Shown here one piece after another: positions 17,501 to 28,500 of a stretch of 64,000 nucleotides of DNA; positions within the stretch are counted from its first letter, which is position 1; each line of letters begins with the position of its first letter. The position numbers were made by a program, and so were the translations under genes. The notes beneath the pieces were generated by a model. It was not told the DNA's origin. It did no database searches and saw only the letters and a program-made list of their open reading frames with translations. Source of the DNA: Gracilibacillus massiliensis (GTDB lineage Bacteria > Bacillota > Bacilli > Bacillales > Amphibacillaceae); NCBI RefSeq assembly GCF_001458115.1, contig NZ_CZRP01000012.1, positions 682,001 through 746,000 on the forward strand, given 5' to 3'.

Positions 17501-18273
17501 TGTAATTCAATCGTACCGTAATGAAACTGCGCCGTTTTGCGAATATGCTGAGTAAAGTCGTAATCCTTAAAACGTTCACTTTGCCAATGATCTTTTAGAA
17601 CAATCCGTTGTTTTGCGACACGTCTTGCTTCAGACAATATTTCATTCGTAAGATCTTTATTTACAGCATTCATACGTAAAGGTGCTATACCGTCAGATTC
17701 TTTGATTTCTTGTTGAAACATAGGGTCAAAATAAATGACATCGATACTTTTAGTTGCTGCATTTTTCAAAAAATGATAATGGTCATCATTATGTACTTCA
17801 ATCTTCCTCATTGCTTGATCAAAAATATCTAACGAACTTTCAAATCGCATTAATCCTTCCTTCACCATCATATACATCGTTTTACTTGCTTCCACTCCAA
17901 TGACTCTTCCAGTATTTCCAACAGCTATACTGGCTATGATACTATCAGCTGCTAGACCAAGTGTACAATCTAAAAAACTCATCCCTTGCTTTAAATTTGT
18001 TACTTCCAAAAACGGTTCCCTTTCTCCTTTAATAAAGCGTTTAGCACGAATCATGGAGAGATTAGGATGGAAGAAGATTTTTTCATCGGAATCGATAGGT
18101 GATATATATAATTCGTCATGACTAAATACAAGAATATCTGCTTTATATTCTTGTTTTAAATTACTTAATGAACGTTGATTTCTCTCTACATATTGCAAGT
18201 GGTACTCGTTCGCTAGTGCTTTCGCATCTGTTTCCAATCTGAATTGTTTGCGAGACGCAGTTGTTATAATCAT
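17497..18273 (-). CDS. Class I SAM-dependent methyltransferase, YpiP/RsmJ-like
   Basis: A 258-aa protein with a Rossmann methyltransferase core. Motif I is FLDCTLGLAADSIIAS, the acidic end of strand 2 is VIGVEASK, and the catalytic-type motif DPMF lies in IDVIYFDPMFQQEI. This DPMF form and the overall layout match the RsmJ family (16S rRNA guanine-N2 methyltransferase in E. coli) and the uncharacterised B. subtilis YpiP. The substrate in Firmicutes is not known to me. The ribosome-binding site is weak (GGAATG). It ends in a 4-base overlap with the convergent gene 16976-17500. Confidence 0.8.
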   Translation of the reverse strand: MIITTASRKQFRLETDAKALANEYHLQYVERNQRSLSNLKQEYKADILVFSHDELYISPIDSDEKIFFHPNLSMIRAKRFIKGEREPFLEVTNLKQGMSFLDCTLGLAADSIIASIAVGNTGRVIGVEASKTMYMMVKEGLMRFESSLDIFDQAMRKIEVHNDDHYHFLKNAATKSIDVIYFDPMFQQEIKESDGIAPLRMNAVNKDLTNEILSEARRVAKQRIVLKDHWQSERFKDYDFTQHIRKTAQFHYGTIELH

Positions 18274-18307
18274 TGTTTTTCATTCCCATATGTCTTTTCT
18301 TTTGAAA

Positions 18308-18340
18308 AAGGATGTTAACCAATTCATGATTAACATCCTT
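18308..18340 (-). terminator. Terminator of ppaC
   Basis: AAGGATGTTAA (18308-18318) pairs with TTAACATCCTT (18330-18340), followed on the minus strand by a T-run. It lies 20 bases past the ppaC stop codon. Confidence 0.8.
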
Positions 18341-18360
18341 AAAGACTTTAACTTACAAGT

Positions 18361-19284
18361 TTAAAATACATTTTGTAAATTCGGTACGACTTGCTTTTTA
18401 CGTGATACTACGCCTTTTAATGTTGCCGTTTTGTTTTCAAGTGTTACATCGAATGCTTTTGCTACTTTGTCTTCTGCTTCCCCAACTGCAAGCACGACAG
18501 AGTCATTGTTTAAAATGTCGGTAATCACGAATACAAATAGCTTTAAGCCTTTATCTGCAACTGTTTTCTCAATAGCTGGTTCAATTTCGCTGCGCATTGC
18601 TAATACATCGTCAACTTCCACTGTATTAACTTGAGCGATTTCTACTTTATTTCCATTCATATCAAATTCCTTAGCATCCATAGTGATCAAGTCTTGAGCC
18701 GATTTGTCACTTAAGTTTGCACCTGCTTTTAACATATCTAGACCGTATTTTTCACTGTCGACACCGGCAATTTCCGCTAGTTCTTTAGCAGCCGCTACAT
18801 CTTGATCTGTACATGTTGGAGATTTAAATAATAATGAGTCGGAAATAATGGCTGAAAGCATAAGTCCTGCTGTTTCTTTCTTTATTTCTACATTATTTTC
18901 TTTATAAAGCTTATTAAGAATCGTCGCCGTACAACCAACAGGTTCTGCACGATAATAGACAGGATCTTTTGTTTCAAAGTTCGCAATACGATGATGATCA
19001 ATTACCTCTAGAACTTGCACACGATCAATATCTTCCGCACTTTGTTGACGTTCATTATGGTCTACCAAAATAACTTGGTCGACTTCATCCGATACATTCT
19101 CTACCATTCGTGGAGCAGATTGACTAAAATGATCTAATGCAAATTGGGTTTCATTATTGACTTCCCCCAACCGAACTGCTTCTACCTCTTCACCTAAAGC
19201 AGTTTTTAATTCTGCATAGGCAATTGCTGAACAGATCGTATCTGTATCAGGATTCTTGTGTCCAAAAATTAAAGTGTTTGCCAT
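18361..19284 (-). CDS. ppaC: Manganese-dependent inorganic pyrophosphatase
   Basis: The product (307 aa) hydrolyses pyrophosphate to phosphate, pulling biosynthetic reactions forward. It belongs to the DHH family II pyrophosphatases: metal-binding HKNPDTD at residues 8-14, VDHNE near 75 and the signature DHHRIANF; the C-terminal DHHA2 domain ends in [10 protein letters not shown], the substrate-binding SRKKQ motif. The frame is open eight codons upstream, but AAGGAG before the ATG at 19284 ([15 protein letters not shown]) sets the start. Single-gene unit with its own terminator. Confidence 0.96.
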   Translation of the reverse strand: MANTLIFGHKNPDTDTICSAIAYAELKTALGEEVEAVRLGEVNNETQFALDHFSQSAPRMVENVSDEVDQVILVDHNERQQSAEDIDRVQVLEVIDHHRIANFETKDPVYYRAEPVGCTATILNKLYKENNVEIKKETAGLMLSAIISDSLLFKSPTCTDQDVAAAKELAEIAGVDSEKYGLDMLKAGANLSDKSAQDLITMDAKEFDMNGNKVEIAQVNTVEVDDVLAMRSEIEPAIEKTVADKGLKLFVFVITDILNNDSVVLAVGEAEDKVAKAFDVTLENKTATLKGVVSRKKQVVPNLQNVF

Positions 19285-19358
19285 GATTAAAACTCCTTTT
19301 TTTACCATTTTTAATTTCCAATTCCATTATACAGGAATTACTGTTAAAGAAAAATCAT

Positions 19359-20603
19359 TTACTTAATTTGACCAGTTCCATGTAAAAGGTATTTTGTAGA
19401 AGTTAATGCTTCTAATCCCATAGGTCCACGTGCATGCAGTTTTTGTGTACTAATACCAATTTCTGCACCAAAACCAAACTCGAAACCATCAGTGAAACGG
19501 GTGGAAGAATTATGATAAACTGCAGCAGCATCTACCTCATTCATAAACGCTACCACATGTTGCTCATTCTCTGTAATAATTGATTCAGAATGGCTGGTGC
19601 CATACTTGTTAATGTGATCAATCGCTTCTTGAACAGAATCAACAATCTTTAGAGCAACTATGTTATCCGAATACTCGGTTTCATAATCTTCTTCTGTAGC
19701 TTCGATAATATTTTCACCTTTTGCAACGACAAATTCGTCACCATGGATTTCCACATCTGCTTTTTGTAAGGAAACAATTAACGCTTCCAGGTGATTATTT
19801 GCCCATTCCTTCTCAACTAGGATCGTTTCAATTGCATTACAAACAGAAGGTCTTTGAGTTTTGGCATTAATCGCTATCTCAATAGCCATTTGTTTCTGCG
19901 CTGTTTCGTCAATAAATAAATGACAATTGCCTGCCCCCGTTTCGAGAACAGGAACTGATGCATTGGCTACAACAGTGTCAATCAACTTCTTGCCACCACG
20001 TGGAATTAAAACATCTAAATAGTCATTTAATTTAAACATTTCAGATGCGGTCTCGCGGCTTGTATCTTCAATTAATTGGACTGCATCATGTGGAAGATCT
20101 GACTGTTTTAAGGCATCATGAATCACTTTTACTAATGCTGTATTAGAATGAATCGCAGATGAGCTACCACGAAGTAATACAGCATTTCCTGTCTTCAGAC
20201 AAAGACTTGCCGCATCAACCGTAACATTTGGTCTTGCTTCATAAATCATTCCAACTACTCCAATTGGAACTCGTTTTTTTTGAATATTTAATCCGTTGGG
20301 GCGTGACCATTCTTCCATTATTTCTCCAATAGGATCCTTTAACTCTACTAGCTGTAATAAGGCATCCGCCATATCATCGATTCGCTCTTCATTTAAAATC
20401 AAACGATCGATTAACGATTCATTCAATCCATTATTTCTACCTTTCTCAATATCACGAGTATTTTCTTCAATAATGAAGCTTTTTTGTTCCTTTAATTGAT
20501 CAGATAAAAGCTTTAAGGCACTGTTTTTTTGTTCTGTTGTTTTGGTAGCTAATGCTGTAGTTGTTGCACGTACTAATTTAGCTTTTTGCAATAAATCACT
20601 CAT
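19359..20603 (-). CDS. proA: Gamma-glutamyl phosphate reductase
   Basis: The product (414 aa) reduces gamma-glutamyl phosphate with NADPH to glutamate semialdehyde, the second step of proline synthesis. Aldehyde-dehydrogenase fold; the catalytic cysteine is in [11 protein letters not shown], and the cofactor-binding region includes [15 protein letters not shown] and RGSSSAI. The start ATG at 20603 has AAGGAGG upstream; the 28 codons open before it lie in the end of proB. It overlaps proB by 8 bases, so the two are translationally coupled, and it is governed by the proline T-box upstream of proB. Confidence 0.96.
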   Translation of the reverse strand: MSDLLQKAKLVRATTTALATKTTEQKNSALKLLSDQLKEQKSFIIEENTRDIEKGRNNGLNESLIDRLILNEERIDDMADALLQLVELKDPIGEIMEEWSRPNGLNIQKKRVPIGVVGMIYEARPNVTVDAASLCLKTGNAVLLRGSSSAIHSNTALVKVIHDALKQSDLPHDAVQLIEDTSRETASEMFKLNDYLDVLIPRGGKKLIDTVVANASVPVLETGAGNCHLFIDETAQKQMAIEIAINAKTQRPSVCNAIETILVEKEWANNHLEALIVSLQKADVEIHGDEFVVAKGENIIEATEEDYETEYSDNIVALKIVDSVQEAIDHINKYGTSHSESIITENEQHVVAFMNEVDAAAVYHNSSTRFTDGFEFGFGAEIGISTQKLHARGPMGLEALTSTKYLLHGTGQIK

Positions 20604-21723
20604 AATTATAAGCCTCCTTAATTGATAAAACGAGTCGGTCACGATGAATGACTTCCGGTCGTTTGCTTGCTGATTGTTCCATCGCAATCTTACTCGATTC
20701 TCCTTTTGATTTAATTAATTCCTCGGAAGAATAATTTACCTGCCCTTTTGCTATCACATCATCATCAAAGACAATTTCTACAACTGAACCTACTTTGAAT
20801 TCTCCATCCACCCATTTAATTCCTGCTGGCAATAGGCTTTTTCCTTGATGTAAGATCGCTTCACTTGCCCCTTTGTCAACATGTAGTTTTCCAGAAACAG
20901 ATGAATGGAAGGCAATCCATTGTTTTTGTTTGCGAAAACTATTAGTAAGTTCTTCACCAATATAAGTACCATCACCATGATGATTGATAATCTTAACCAG
21001 TTTGTCTTCTCCTTCTCCAGTACCAACAAATACACGAACACCTAAAGAAAGGGCTGTTTTGGCTGCTAGAAGTTTTGATTTCATACCACCTGTTCCAAAT
21101 TTAGAACCTGATTCATGTTTGGTTTGTTGCAATATTTCAGTAGTTAATCTTGGTAGTTGATGATATTTTCGGGCAGTAGGATCTGTCTTGGGATTCTTAT
21201 CATATAAACCGTTAATATCGGTTAGCATCATTAAAAAGTCTGCATGTACCAGTCCGCTAACTAAAGCTGACAACATATCATTGTCGCCAAATGTTAGCTC
21301 ATCAATGGCAACCGTGTCATTTTCATTAATAATAGGTATCACGTCTCTTTTTAATAATTCGGTTAAGGTGGAGTAAACATTGCTGTACTGCATTTCATTA
21401 CTAAAGACATCTTTCGTTAAAAGTAGTTGCGCAGTCACCATGCCATATTGACGAAAGGCATCTGTGTATGCTTGCACTAATAATCCTTGCCCCACTGCCG
21501 CTGCTGCTTGTTTTCCTGAAACGGTAACAGGTCTTGTTGGGTAACCGAGATCAAAGAAACCAGCGGAAACTGCTCCTGAAGAAATTAAAATGACTTCATA
21601 GTTCTCTTTTTTTAATGCGGCGATCGCTTGAGAGTGCTCTTTTAATTTAAGCAAATCTAATCCACCGTTTTTATTAGTAAGTGAACTACTTCCTATTTTG
21701 ACTACGATTCGCTGTTTTGCCAT
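20596..21723 (-). CDS. proB: Glutamate 5-kinase
   Basis: The product (375 aa) phosphorylates glutamate at the start of proline synthesis. The amino-acid kinase domain has [10 protein letters not shown] at the N-terminus and [18 protein letters not shown] in the active site. A C-terminal PUA domain begins near residue 275. The frame starts three codons earlier at a GTG, but GAAGG is better spaced for the ATG at 21723 ([12 protein letters not shown]). The T-box leader indicates expression when uncharged tRNA-Pro builds up, that is a biosynthetic rather than osmostress role. Confidence 0.95.
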   Translation of the reverse strand: MAKQRIVVKIGSSSLTNKNGGLDLLKLKEHSQAIAALKKENYEVILISSGAVSAGFFDLGYPTRPVTVSGKQAAAAVGQGLLVQAYTDAFRQYGMVTAQLLLTKDVFSNEMQYSNVYSTLTELLKRDVIPIINENDTVAIDELTFGDNDMLSALVSGLVHADFLMMLTDINGLYDKNPKTDPTARKYHQLPRLTTEILQQTKHESGSKFGTGGMKSKLLAAKTALSLGVRVFVGTGEGEDKLVKIINHHGDGTYIGEELTNSFRKQKQWIAFHSSVSGKLHVDKGASEAILHQGKSLLPAGIKWVDGEFKVGSVVEIVFDDDVIAKGQVNYSSEELIKSKGESSKIAMEQSASKRPEVIHRDRLVLSIKEAYNYE

Positions 21724-21754
21724 CCTATTCACGCCTTCGTTTATTTCATATAAT

Positions 21755-21996
21755 AAAAAAAACCCTTCTCATCCTTCATACAAAGGACGAAAAGGGTCTT
21801 TTCCGCGGTACCACCTTATGTTGATCATATCATTCCAACATGATCCACTTTACTCTTTAACGCAGAGTAACGATTAAGTTTATCCTTAACAGTTCTTAGA
21901 GTAGGTTCGTCCGTGTATTGGGTGTTGGAATTTTTCAGCCTCTGAATTCCAATCTCTTATCACCATATCACCAACTAATGGCTCTAATCATAACTT
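21755..21996 (-). promoter_or_regulatory. T-box riboswitch (proline, CCU specifier) controlling proBA
   Basis: On the minus strand the leader has a Stem I starting near 21996. A specifier-loop-like stretch GACGAACCUACUC has CCU (Pro) at 21905-21903. The T-box proper, AAGGUGGUACCGCGG, is at 21817-21803. The terminator stem pairs 21783-21797 with 21762-21776 and ends in eight T. Binding of uncharged tRNA-Pro would stabilise the antiterminator and allow proBA transcription. Confidence 0.93.
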
Positions 21997-22013
21997 TTAT
22001 TTATTCTATTGCT

Positions 22014-22042
22014 ATTATAGAAAATTGTTGCCAGAAACTCAA
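22014..22042 (-). promoter_or_regulatory. proBA promoter
   Basis: -35 TTGAGT (22042-22037) and -10 TATAAT (22019-22014) with a 17-bp spacer, placing the RNA start just upstream of the T-box Stem I. Confidence 0.75.
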
Positions 22043-22055
22043 GTGTTTCCGCTTA

Positions 22056-23132
22056 TTAATATTTCACTTTAATAATCCAGTTAAATGGATCTTTTTCTTC
22101 CCCATATTGGATGCCTGTTAATGTATCATATAACTTTTTGGCAATCTCACCTGTTTCACCATTGTTAATATGCATCTTCTTACCTTCCCAGGCTAACTCG
22201 CCAACAGGTGAAATGACAGCTGCTGTTCCGGATCCAAATGCTTCTTCCAATTCCCCGTTTTGATAATGTTGATAAAGTTCATCCATGGTAATTTTTCGTT
22301 CATTAACCGTGATATCCCAATGTTTTAATAATTCGATAACAGAATTCCTCGTAACACCTTCTAAAATACTGCCGTTTAAAGCTGGTGTAACGATTTCTCC
22401 ATTAATTTTGAAGAATACATTCATGCTACCTACTTCTTCAATGTATTTTTTCTCGACACCATCTAACCATAAAACTTGAGCATAACCTTCGCCAGCTACT
22501 TGTTCTTGCGCTTTTAAACTTGAAGCGTAGTTACCAGCAGTTTTTGCTTCCCCTGTACCACCTTTTACGGCACGTACAAATTGATTTTCAACAGCAATTT
22601 TCACAGGATTAATCCCTTCTTCATAATACGCACCAACTGGTGATAAAATTACGATAAACTGATAGGTAGCAGATGGTGAAACACCCAAGTATGGTTCGGT
22701 AGAAATAACAAACGGTCTTATGTATAAAGAAGTGCCAGGTGCATTTGGTACCCATTCTTGATCAATATGTACAAGATGTTTAATCGCATCAATCGCAAAC
22801 TCTTCATCAATTTCAGGGATACACATTCGATCATTGGAACGATTCAAGCGTTCCATATTTTTATCAGGACGGAATAATTGAATCTTATCTCGTTTTGTAC
22901 GGTATGCTTTTAATCCTTCAAAAACGGTTTGACCATAATGGAAGACGATCGCAGCAGGATCTAGCACAAGTGGTTGATAGGGTACGATACGTGGATTATG
23001 CCACCCTTTATCAGGATTATAGTCTTGAATAAACATATGATCCGTAAAATATTTTCCGAAAGAAAGCTGATCTGATTGCGGCTTTTCTTTTGGTTGTTCG
23101 TTTTTAATATAAGTGATTGTATACTCTGACAT
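22056..23132 (-). CDS. ilvE: Branched-chain amino acid aminotransferase
   Basis: The product (358 aa) carries out the last step of valine, leucine and isoleucine synthesis and the first of their breakdown. Fold-type IV pyridoxal enzyme of the BCAT class II type: the cofactor lysine is K197 in GGTGEAKTAGNYASS, and the segment GEGYAQVLWLDGVEKKYIEEVG follows, with GTAAVISPVG near the C-terminus. AAGGAGT is correctly spaced before the ATG. Stands alone, upstream of the proBA leader on the same strand; the proBA promoter begins within 15 bases of its stop. Confidence 0.94.
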   Translation of the reverse strand: MSEYTITYIKNEQPKEKPQSDQLSFGKYFTDHMFIQDYNPDKGWHNPRIVPYQPLVLDPAAIVFHYGQTVFEGLKAYRTKRDKIQLFRPDKNMERLNRSNDRMCIPEIDEEFAIDAIKHLVHIDQEWVPNAPGTSLYIRPFVISTEPYLGVSPSATYQFIVILSPVGAYYEEGINPVKIAVENQFVRAVKGGTGEAKTAGNYASSLKAQEQVAGEGYAQVLWLDGVEKKYIEEVGSMNVFFKINGEIVTPALNGSILEGVTRNSVIELLKHWDITVNERKITMDELYQHYQNGELEEAFGSGTAAVISPVGELAWEGKKMHINNGETGEIAKKLYDTLTGIQYGEEKDPFNWIIKVKY

Positions 23133-23265
23133 AAAAAGACTCCTTATTTGAATGAATTCGATACATGTTTGGCAAAATAACCTATAAACTATATTTTATT
23201 ACTAAACAAGTCAATATGACAACCATTAAATTTGAAAATTTTCAAACAATTGAAGGAGTATGACC

Positions 23266-24000
23266 ATGGCGTTCGAATTATCCGAAAGATTTGAAACAGC
23301 ATTTAACCAAATACATGACAAATTATGTGATTATGCCAACGAAAATAATAACCATGCTTCTTTTACCGAAGTATTAACAAAAGCAAAACATCAATACCCG
23401 CTAATTGATCCGTATTTTGACCTTTTAAAACAATGTAGCAAATTACGTAATGCAATCGTTCATCGAAAAATTAAAGAGGATTTTTATATTGCAGAGCCAC
23501 ATCAAGAAGTGGTCGATGAATTAGAAACACTCGCTAAACTTTTAAGCGAGCCTCCGTCTGCACTCTCGATTGCTTCTAAACCAGTAGAGTTTTTCTACTT
23601 AGATACCCCTTTAAAAAAGGTAATGGATTGTTTAATAGACAAAGGTTATTCCCAATACCCTGTATATCATGAAGAACGGTTTATTGGACTTTTAACGGAT
23701 GGAGATATCGCAAATTGGCTTGCTGAAAATATTGATAGTTCTTTAAATATATCATCCAATGCAACAATCGGTGATATATTTAAGATTGAGAAAAAAGCAC
23801 ATACAGTGGTTACTGGAAAAGATACAAGTGTGATGGAGATTGAAAGTATTTTCAAAAAGTGTATAGAGGAAAATCAAAAATTGGAAGCAATAATCCTTAC
23901 AGAAACAGGCAATGCAGCGGAATTACCAGTTGGACTTATTTCCTCTTGGGATCTTATCCGAATGAGAACACATACTTTTCCATTATTAAAACATACTTGA
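23266..24000 (+). CDS. CBS-domain protein with N-terminal helical domain
   Basis: The product (244 aa) has an N-terminal helical region (about 1-90; FEVL...CSKLRNAIVHRK resembles HEPN-like or RNA-binding helical bundles) followed by a pair of CBS domains: one near 105-160 (PLKKVMDCLIDKGYSQYPVYHEERFIG split by GLLTDGDIANWLAEN) and one near 170-240 (AHTVVTGKDTSVMEIESIF). CBS pairs bind adenosyl ligands. The function is not known. The first ATG (23260) touches the Shine-Dalgarno GAAGGAG, so the second (23266) is preferred. It is convergent with the glutamate synthase genes. Confidence 0.75.
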   Translation: MAFELSERFETAFNQIHDKLCDYANENNNHASFTEVLTKAKHQYPLIDPYFDLLKQCSKLRNAIVHRKIKEDFYIAEPHQEVVDELETLAKLLSEPPSALSIASKPVEFFYLDTPLKKVMDCLIDKGYSQYPVYHEERFIGLLTDGDIANWLAENIDSSLNISSNATIGDIFKIEKKAHTVVTGKDTSVMEIESIFKKCIEENQKLEAIILTETGNAAELPVGLISSWDLIRMRTHTFPLLKHT

Positions 24001-24027
24001 ACTACGAGTTGAAACCAAAAAAACAAA

Positions 24028-24056
24028 GGATACAAATTAACTTTCCATTTGTATCC
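24028..24056 (-). terminator. Terminator of the glutamate synthase operon
   Basis: GGATACAAAT (24028) pairs with ATTTGTATCC (24047). On the minus strand it is followed by a TTTGTTTTTTT run, ten bases after the gltD stop. It may also end the convergent CBS gene. Confidence 0.8.
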
Positions 24057-24065
24057 CTCACTTTA

Positions 24066-25562
24066 TTACATATTCGCAACCGATGGCAAGGCTGTCTCAC
24101 CCATTAGGAACTCATCAACATGACAAGCCACTTCTCGGCCTTCGTTAATCGCCCATACGATTAGACTTTGACCGCGTCTTGAATCACCTGCAGCAAAAAC
24201 ATGATCAACATTTGTGCGGAAGTCACCATACGCTGCATCGACACGATTTCTGTCTGTTTTCACATTGAATGCCTCAAGTACTGGATGTTCAGCCCCTTCA
24301 AAACCAATTGCAATTAATACTAATTGTGCTGGCCATACTTTCTCCGTTCCAGGAATTTCTTCAAATACAAACATTCCATTCTCATCACGTGTTTTCTTCA
24401 TTTCTACTGTGTGTAACTCTTTCAATTTACCATTTTCATCTGTAACGAATTTCTTTGTTTGGATCGAATACTGACGAATATCCTCTCCAAATTTTTCTTT
24501 CGCTTCTTTATGAGCATACTCTAAACTGAAAACTTGTGGAAATGCTGGCCACATATTATCATCTGATCGTTTAATCGGTAATTGTGGGTGTTTACCAAAC
24601 TGTACAATACTATTTGCTCCTTGACGAAGCGCTGTCGCAATACAATCAGCACCTGTATCCCCGCCACCGATCACAATAACGTCTTTTCCGTCTGCATCTA
24701 ATTCGTCTTCTACTTTCACACTGTCATCTAAAAGTGATTGCGTTGCTTTTGTTAGATAATCCATTGCAAAACGTACACCTTTACCTTCACGACCTTCGAT
24801 AGGTAAGTCACGGTGCTTTTGAGCTCCTGTACATAAAATAACGGAGTCAAACTGCTCTTGGATTTCGTCAGCAGCAATATCTTTCCCCACTTCCGTATTT
24901 AAGATAAAGGTAACTCCTTCATCACGCAATAACTGCACACGTCGTTCTACTACTTCTTTATCTAACTTCATGTTAGGGATACCATATGTTAAAAGTCCCC
25001 CTGCTCGATCTGCACGTTCATATACCGTTACCTGATGTCCTGCTTGGTTCAATTGATCCGCAGCAGCTAAACCAGCAGGTCCAGAACCGATAATCGCTAC
25101 TGTTTTACCTGTGCGTTTAACTGGTACACGAGGTTGGATCCAGCCGTTTTCAAAACCTTTATCAATTATTTTCTGTTCAATATTTTTGATTGTAATTGCC
25201 GGGTCATTGATGGCCACTGTACAAGAACCTTCACATGGCGCTGGACAAACTCTTCCAGTAAATTCCGGAAAATTATTTGTTTTCATTAAACGATCCAAAG
25301 CTTCTTTCCATTTCCCTTTGTACACCAAATCATTCCACTCCGGAATTAAGTTGTAGACAGGACAACCCGAAGTTGCCCCATCAATATCCATACCAATATG
25401 ACAGAATGGTGTACCACAATCCATACATCGTGCTCCTTGTGTTTTTGCTACTTCATCTGAGAAAGGAGCAGAGTATTCTTTCCAGTCATGAATTCTTGTT
25501 AAAGGATCACGCTCATTTGCCGTTTGTCTTTCAAACTCCATAAAACCTGTTGCTTTCCCCAT
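24066..25562 (-). CDS. gltD: Glutamate synthase, small subunit
   Basis: The product (498 aa; GltB in Bacillus naming) is the NADPH-oxidising subunit of glutamate synthase. N-terminal cysteines CMDCGTPFCHIG and the later CPAPCEGSC bind 4Fe-4S clusters. An FAD-binding GSGPAGLAAADQL lies near 155 and a NADPH site GGGDTGADC near 290. A C-terminal AAGDSRRGQSLIVWAI closes the FAD site. It follows the large subunit after 16 bases on the same strand. Electrons pass from NADPH through FAD to the large subunit. Confidence 0.96.
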   Translation of the reverse strand: MGKATGFMEFERQTANERDPLTRIHDWKEYSAPFSDEVAKTQGARCMDCGTPFCHIGMDIDGATSGCPVYNLIPEWNDLVYKGKWKEALDRLMKTNNFPEFTGRVCPAPCEGSCTVAINDPAITIKNIEQKIIDKGFENGWIQPRVPVKRTGKTVAIIGSGPAGLAAADQLNQAGHQVTVYERADRAGGLLTYGIPNMKLDKEVVERRVQLLRDEGVTFILNTEVGKDIAADEIQEQFDSVILCTGAQKHRDLPIEGREGKGVRFAMDYLTKATQSLLDDSVKVEDELDADGKDVIVIGGGDTGADCIATALRQGANSIVQFGKHPQLPIKRSDDNMWPAFPQVFSLEYAHKEAKEKFGEDIRQYSIQTKKFVTDENGKLKELHTVEMKKTRDENGMFVFEEIPGTEKVWPAQLVLIAIGFEGAEHPVLEAFNVKTDRNRVDAAYGDFRTNVDHVFAAGDSRRGQSLIVWAINEGREVACHVDEFLMGETALPSVANM

Positions 25563-25578
25563 ATCATCTGTCTCCTTT

Positions 25579-28500
25579 CTATTTGCTCACCATTTCTTCT
25601 TGATTTAGTTCTACTGTCATCTTGTTATCTTTTTTTGCAGTGAATGCTTCTAATCTTGATTCGTCCACTGATAATCCTTGAGATTCGAACCATTCGATTT
25701 GTTGTAACATTAATTTATAATCCGTTGGTATAACTTTGACAAAATTCGCTACTTCTTCCTCCCAATTTTCGAGAGCAATCGCAGCTTTGTCACTGTTTGT
25801 ATATTCTTGATGATTCATAATTAATTCCTTAACTTCATCGATTTCTTCTGAATCTGTCAGTGACTCAAATTGGACTAATTCATCATTACACAGTCGTTTG
25901 AATTTCTCGATATTATCAGGTTTCACGTAAGCAATCCCGCCAGACATACCTGCTGCAAAGTTTTTACCTGCATTTCCTAAAATCACTACGCGTCCACCTG
26001 TCATATATTCACAACCGTGATCACCAACACCTTCAACTACGATGTTTGCTCCACTGTTTCTTACAGCAAACCGTTCTCCGGCATATCCTTGAATATAGGC
26101 TTCACCACTAGTTGCACCATAGAAGGAAACATTACCAGCGATCACATTGTTACCAGGATCGATAGTAGATTTTTCGGATGCACGTACAATCACCTTTCCA
26201 CCCGATAAGCCTTTACCAACATAGTCATTGGCATCTCCTGTTACGGTTAATGTCATACCAGAAGGAATAAAGGCACCAAAACTTTGGCCTGCTGAACCTC
26301 TGAAATGTAGATTAATCGTATCCTCCGGCAATCCTCTTTCACCATACTTTTTCGAGATTTCACTACCAACAATCGTACCCACTACGCGATCGGTATTTTT
26401 AATCGGGAAAGAGGCTTCTAACGCTTCTCCCGTTTCGATCGCATGTTGTACAGTCGGTAAAATGTATTTAAGGTCTAATGATTGATCAAGCTTGTGATCT
26501 TGTTTTGTTGTATTTGTACGAGTACCTTCTGCTTGATATAACAAGGTGGTTAAATCAAGATGTTTTGCTTTCCAGTGCGCCTCAGCACGTTCAGAAACCT
26601 CCAAGACATCCGTTCTTCCAACCATTTCATCAATTGTTCTAAAACCAAGTTCAGCCATGATTTCACGAACTTCTTCTGCAATGAATGTCATGTAATTAAC
26701 GACATGATCGGGGTTTCCAGTAAATTTCTTGCGTAGTTCTGGGTTTTGGGTTGCTACCCCTACTGGGCATGTGTCATTATGACAAACACGCATCATAATA
26801 CACCCAACAACAACCAATGGCGCTGTTGCAAAACCATATTCCTCTGCACCAAGTAGTGCAGCCATCACGACATCTTTACCTGTTAATAATTTTCCGTCTG
26901 TCTCTAAAATGACTCTATCTCTAAGCCCATTCAACATTAATGTTTGATGTGCCTCTGCAAGACCTAATTCCCACGGTAAGCCTGCATGTTTAATACTTGT
27001 TTTTGGCGAAGCACCTGTACCACCGTCATAACCAACAACAGAGATAACATCTGCACTACCTTTTGCGACACCTGCAGCGATCGTACCTACACCGGATTTT
27101 GCTACTAGTTTGACACTGACTCGTGCATCACGATTGGCATTTTTTAAATCATGAATGAGTTGTGCTAAATCCTCAATCGAATAGATATCATGATGTGGTG
27201 GAGGCGAAATTAAATCAACACCTGGTGTGGAACCACGAACATCTGCTACCCATGGATATACTTTCATACCTGGTAACTGTCCACCTTCACCTGGTTTTGC
27301 CCCTTGCGCCATTTTTATTTGTAATTCTTTGGCATTCACAAGGTAATGACTTTTGGCACCGAAACGTCCTGATGCTACCTGCTTGATTGCACTAGAACGT
27401 AAATCACCATTCTCATCAACCGTAAAACGATCCGCATCTTCGCCACCTTCACCACTATTACTTTTTCCACCTAAGCGGTTCATTGCAATAGCTAATGCTT
27501 CATGGGCTTCCTTGCTTATCGAGCCAAACGACATCGCCCCTGTTTTAAACCGTTTGACTATCGAATCAACAGATTCCACTTCTTCAATTGGAATACTATT
27601 CGATTTCTTGAAGTCAAATAAATTACGTAAGAAACCAATTCGCTCTTCATTCGCCGTTTTTGAGAACTTTTTAAATAACTTGTAATCGCCACGACGGCAT
27701 GCCCATTGTAATGTATGAATCGTTGTTGGATTGAAGGCATGGTGCTCACCTACTTGACGCCATTGAAAATCACTTCCTGATTCTAGTGACTGTTCAATTG
27801 CTTTTTTATAACCGTCTTGGTGGCGTTTTTCTGTTTCTTCTTGAATCACGTCTAAATCAATACCATCGATTTGTGAAGCCGTACCTGTAAAATGATCGGC
27901 AATCACTTGTTTGCTGATCCCTACTGCTTCAAATATCTGTGCACCACGATAACTTTGAACCGTCGATATACCGATTTTAGACATTACTTTGATAATACCT
28001 TCCGTTGCCACACTAATAAATTTGTCTTGTACCTCTGCTAAGGTCATATTTAATTCATTGTTTAAAATCGTTTCATAATACGTTTGATAAACTAAATATG
28101 GATGAATCGCATCGACACCATAACCTAACATTGTTGCAAAATGGTGTACTTCGCGAGCTTCACCAGTTTGTGCAATAATACTTGCTTTTGTACGCAGTCC
28201 TTCACGTACTAAAAACTGATGTAATCCACTAACAGCTAAAAGAGTAGGAATTGCCTTAGAACGTGCATCCATATCTTTATCACTAAGAATAATGATATTA
28301 CTCCCCGCTTTTATCGCTGCTTTCGCATCTGCGAACACTTTATCAAGGGCTTTCCCCATATCTTGTGTGAAAAGTGTGTCGATCACGGTAGTTTGAAATC
28401 CTTCGATTTTATTACTCTCTAATTTTTCGATCTGCGAATTAGATAAGATTGGTGAATCTAATCGAATTCGATATTCTTTTGTATTTGCTGGATGAAGAAT

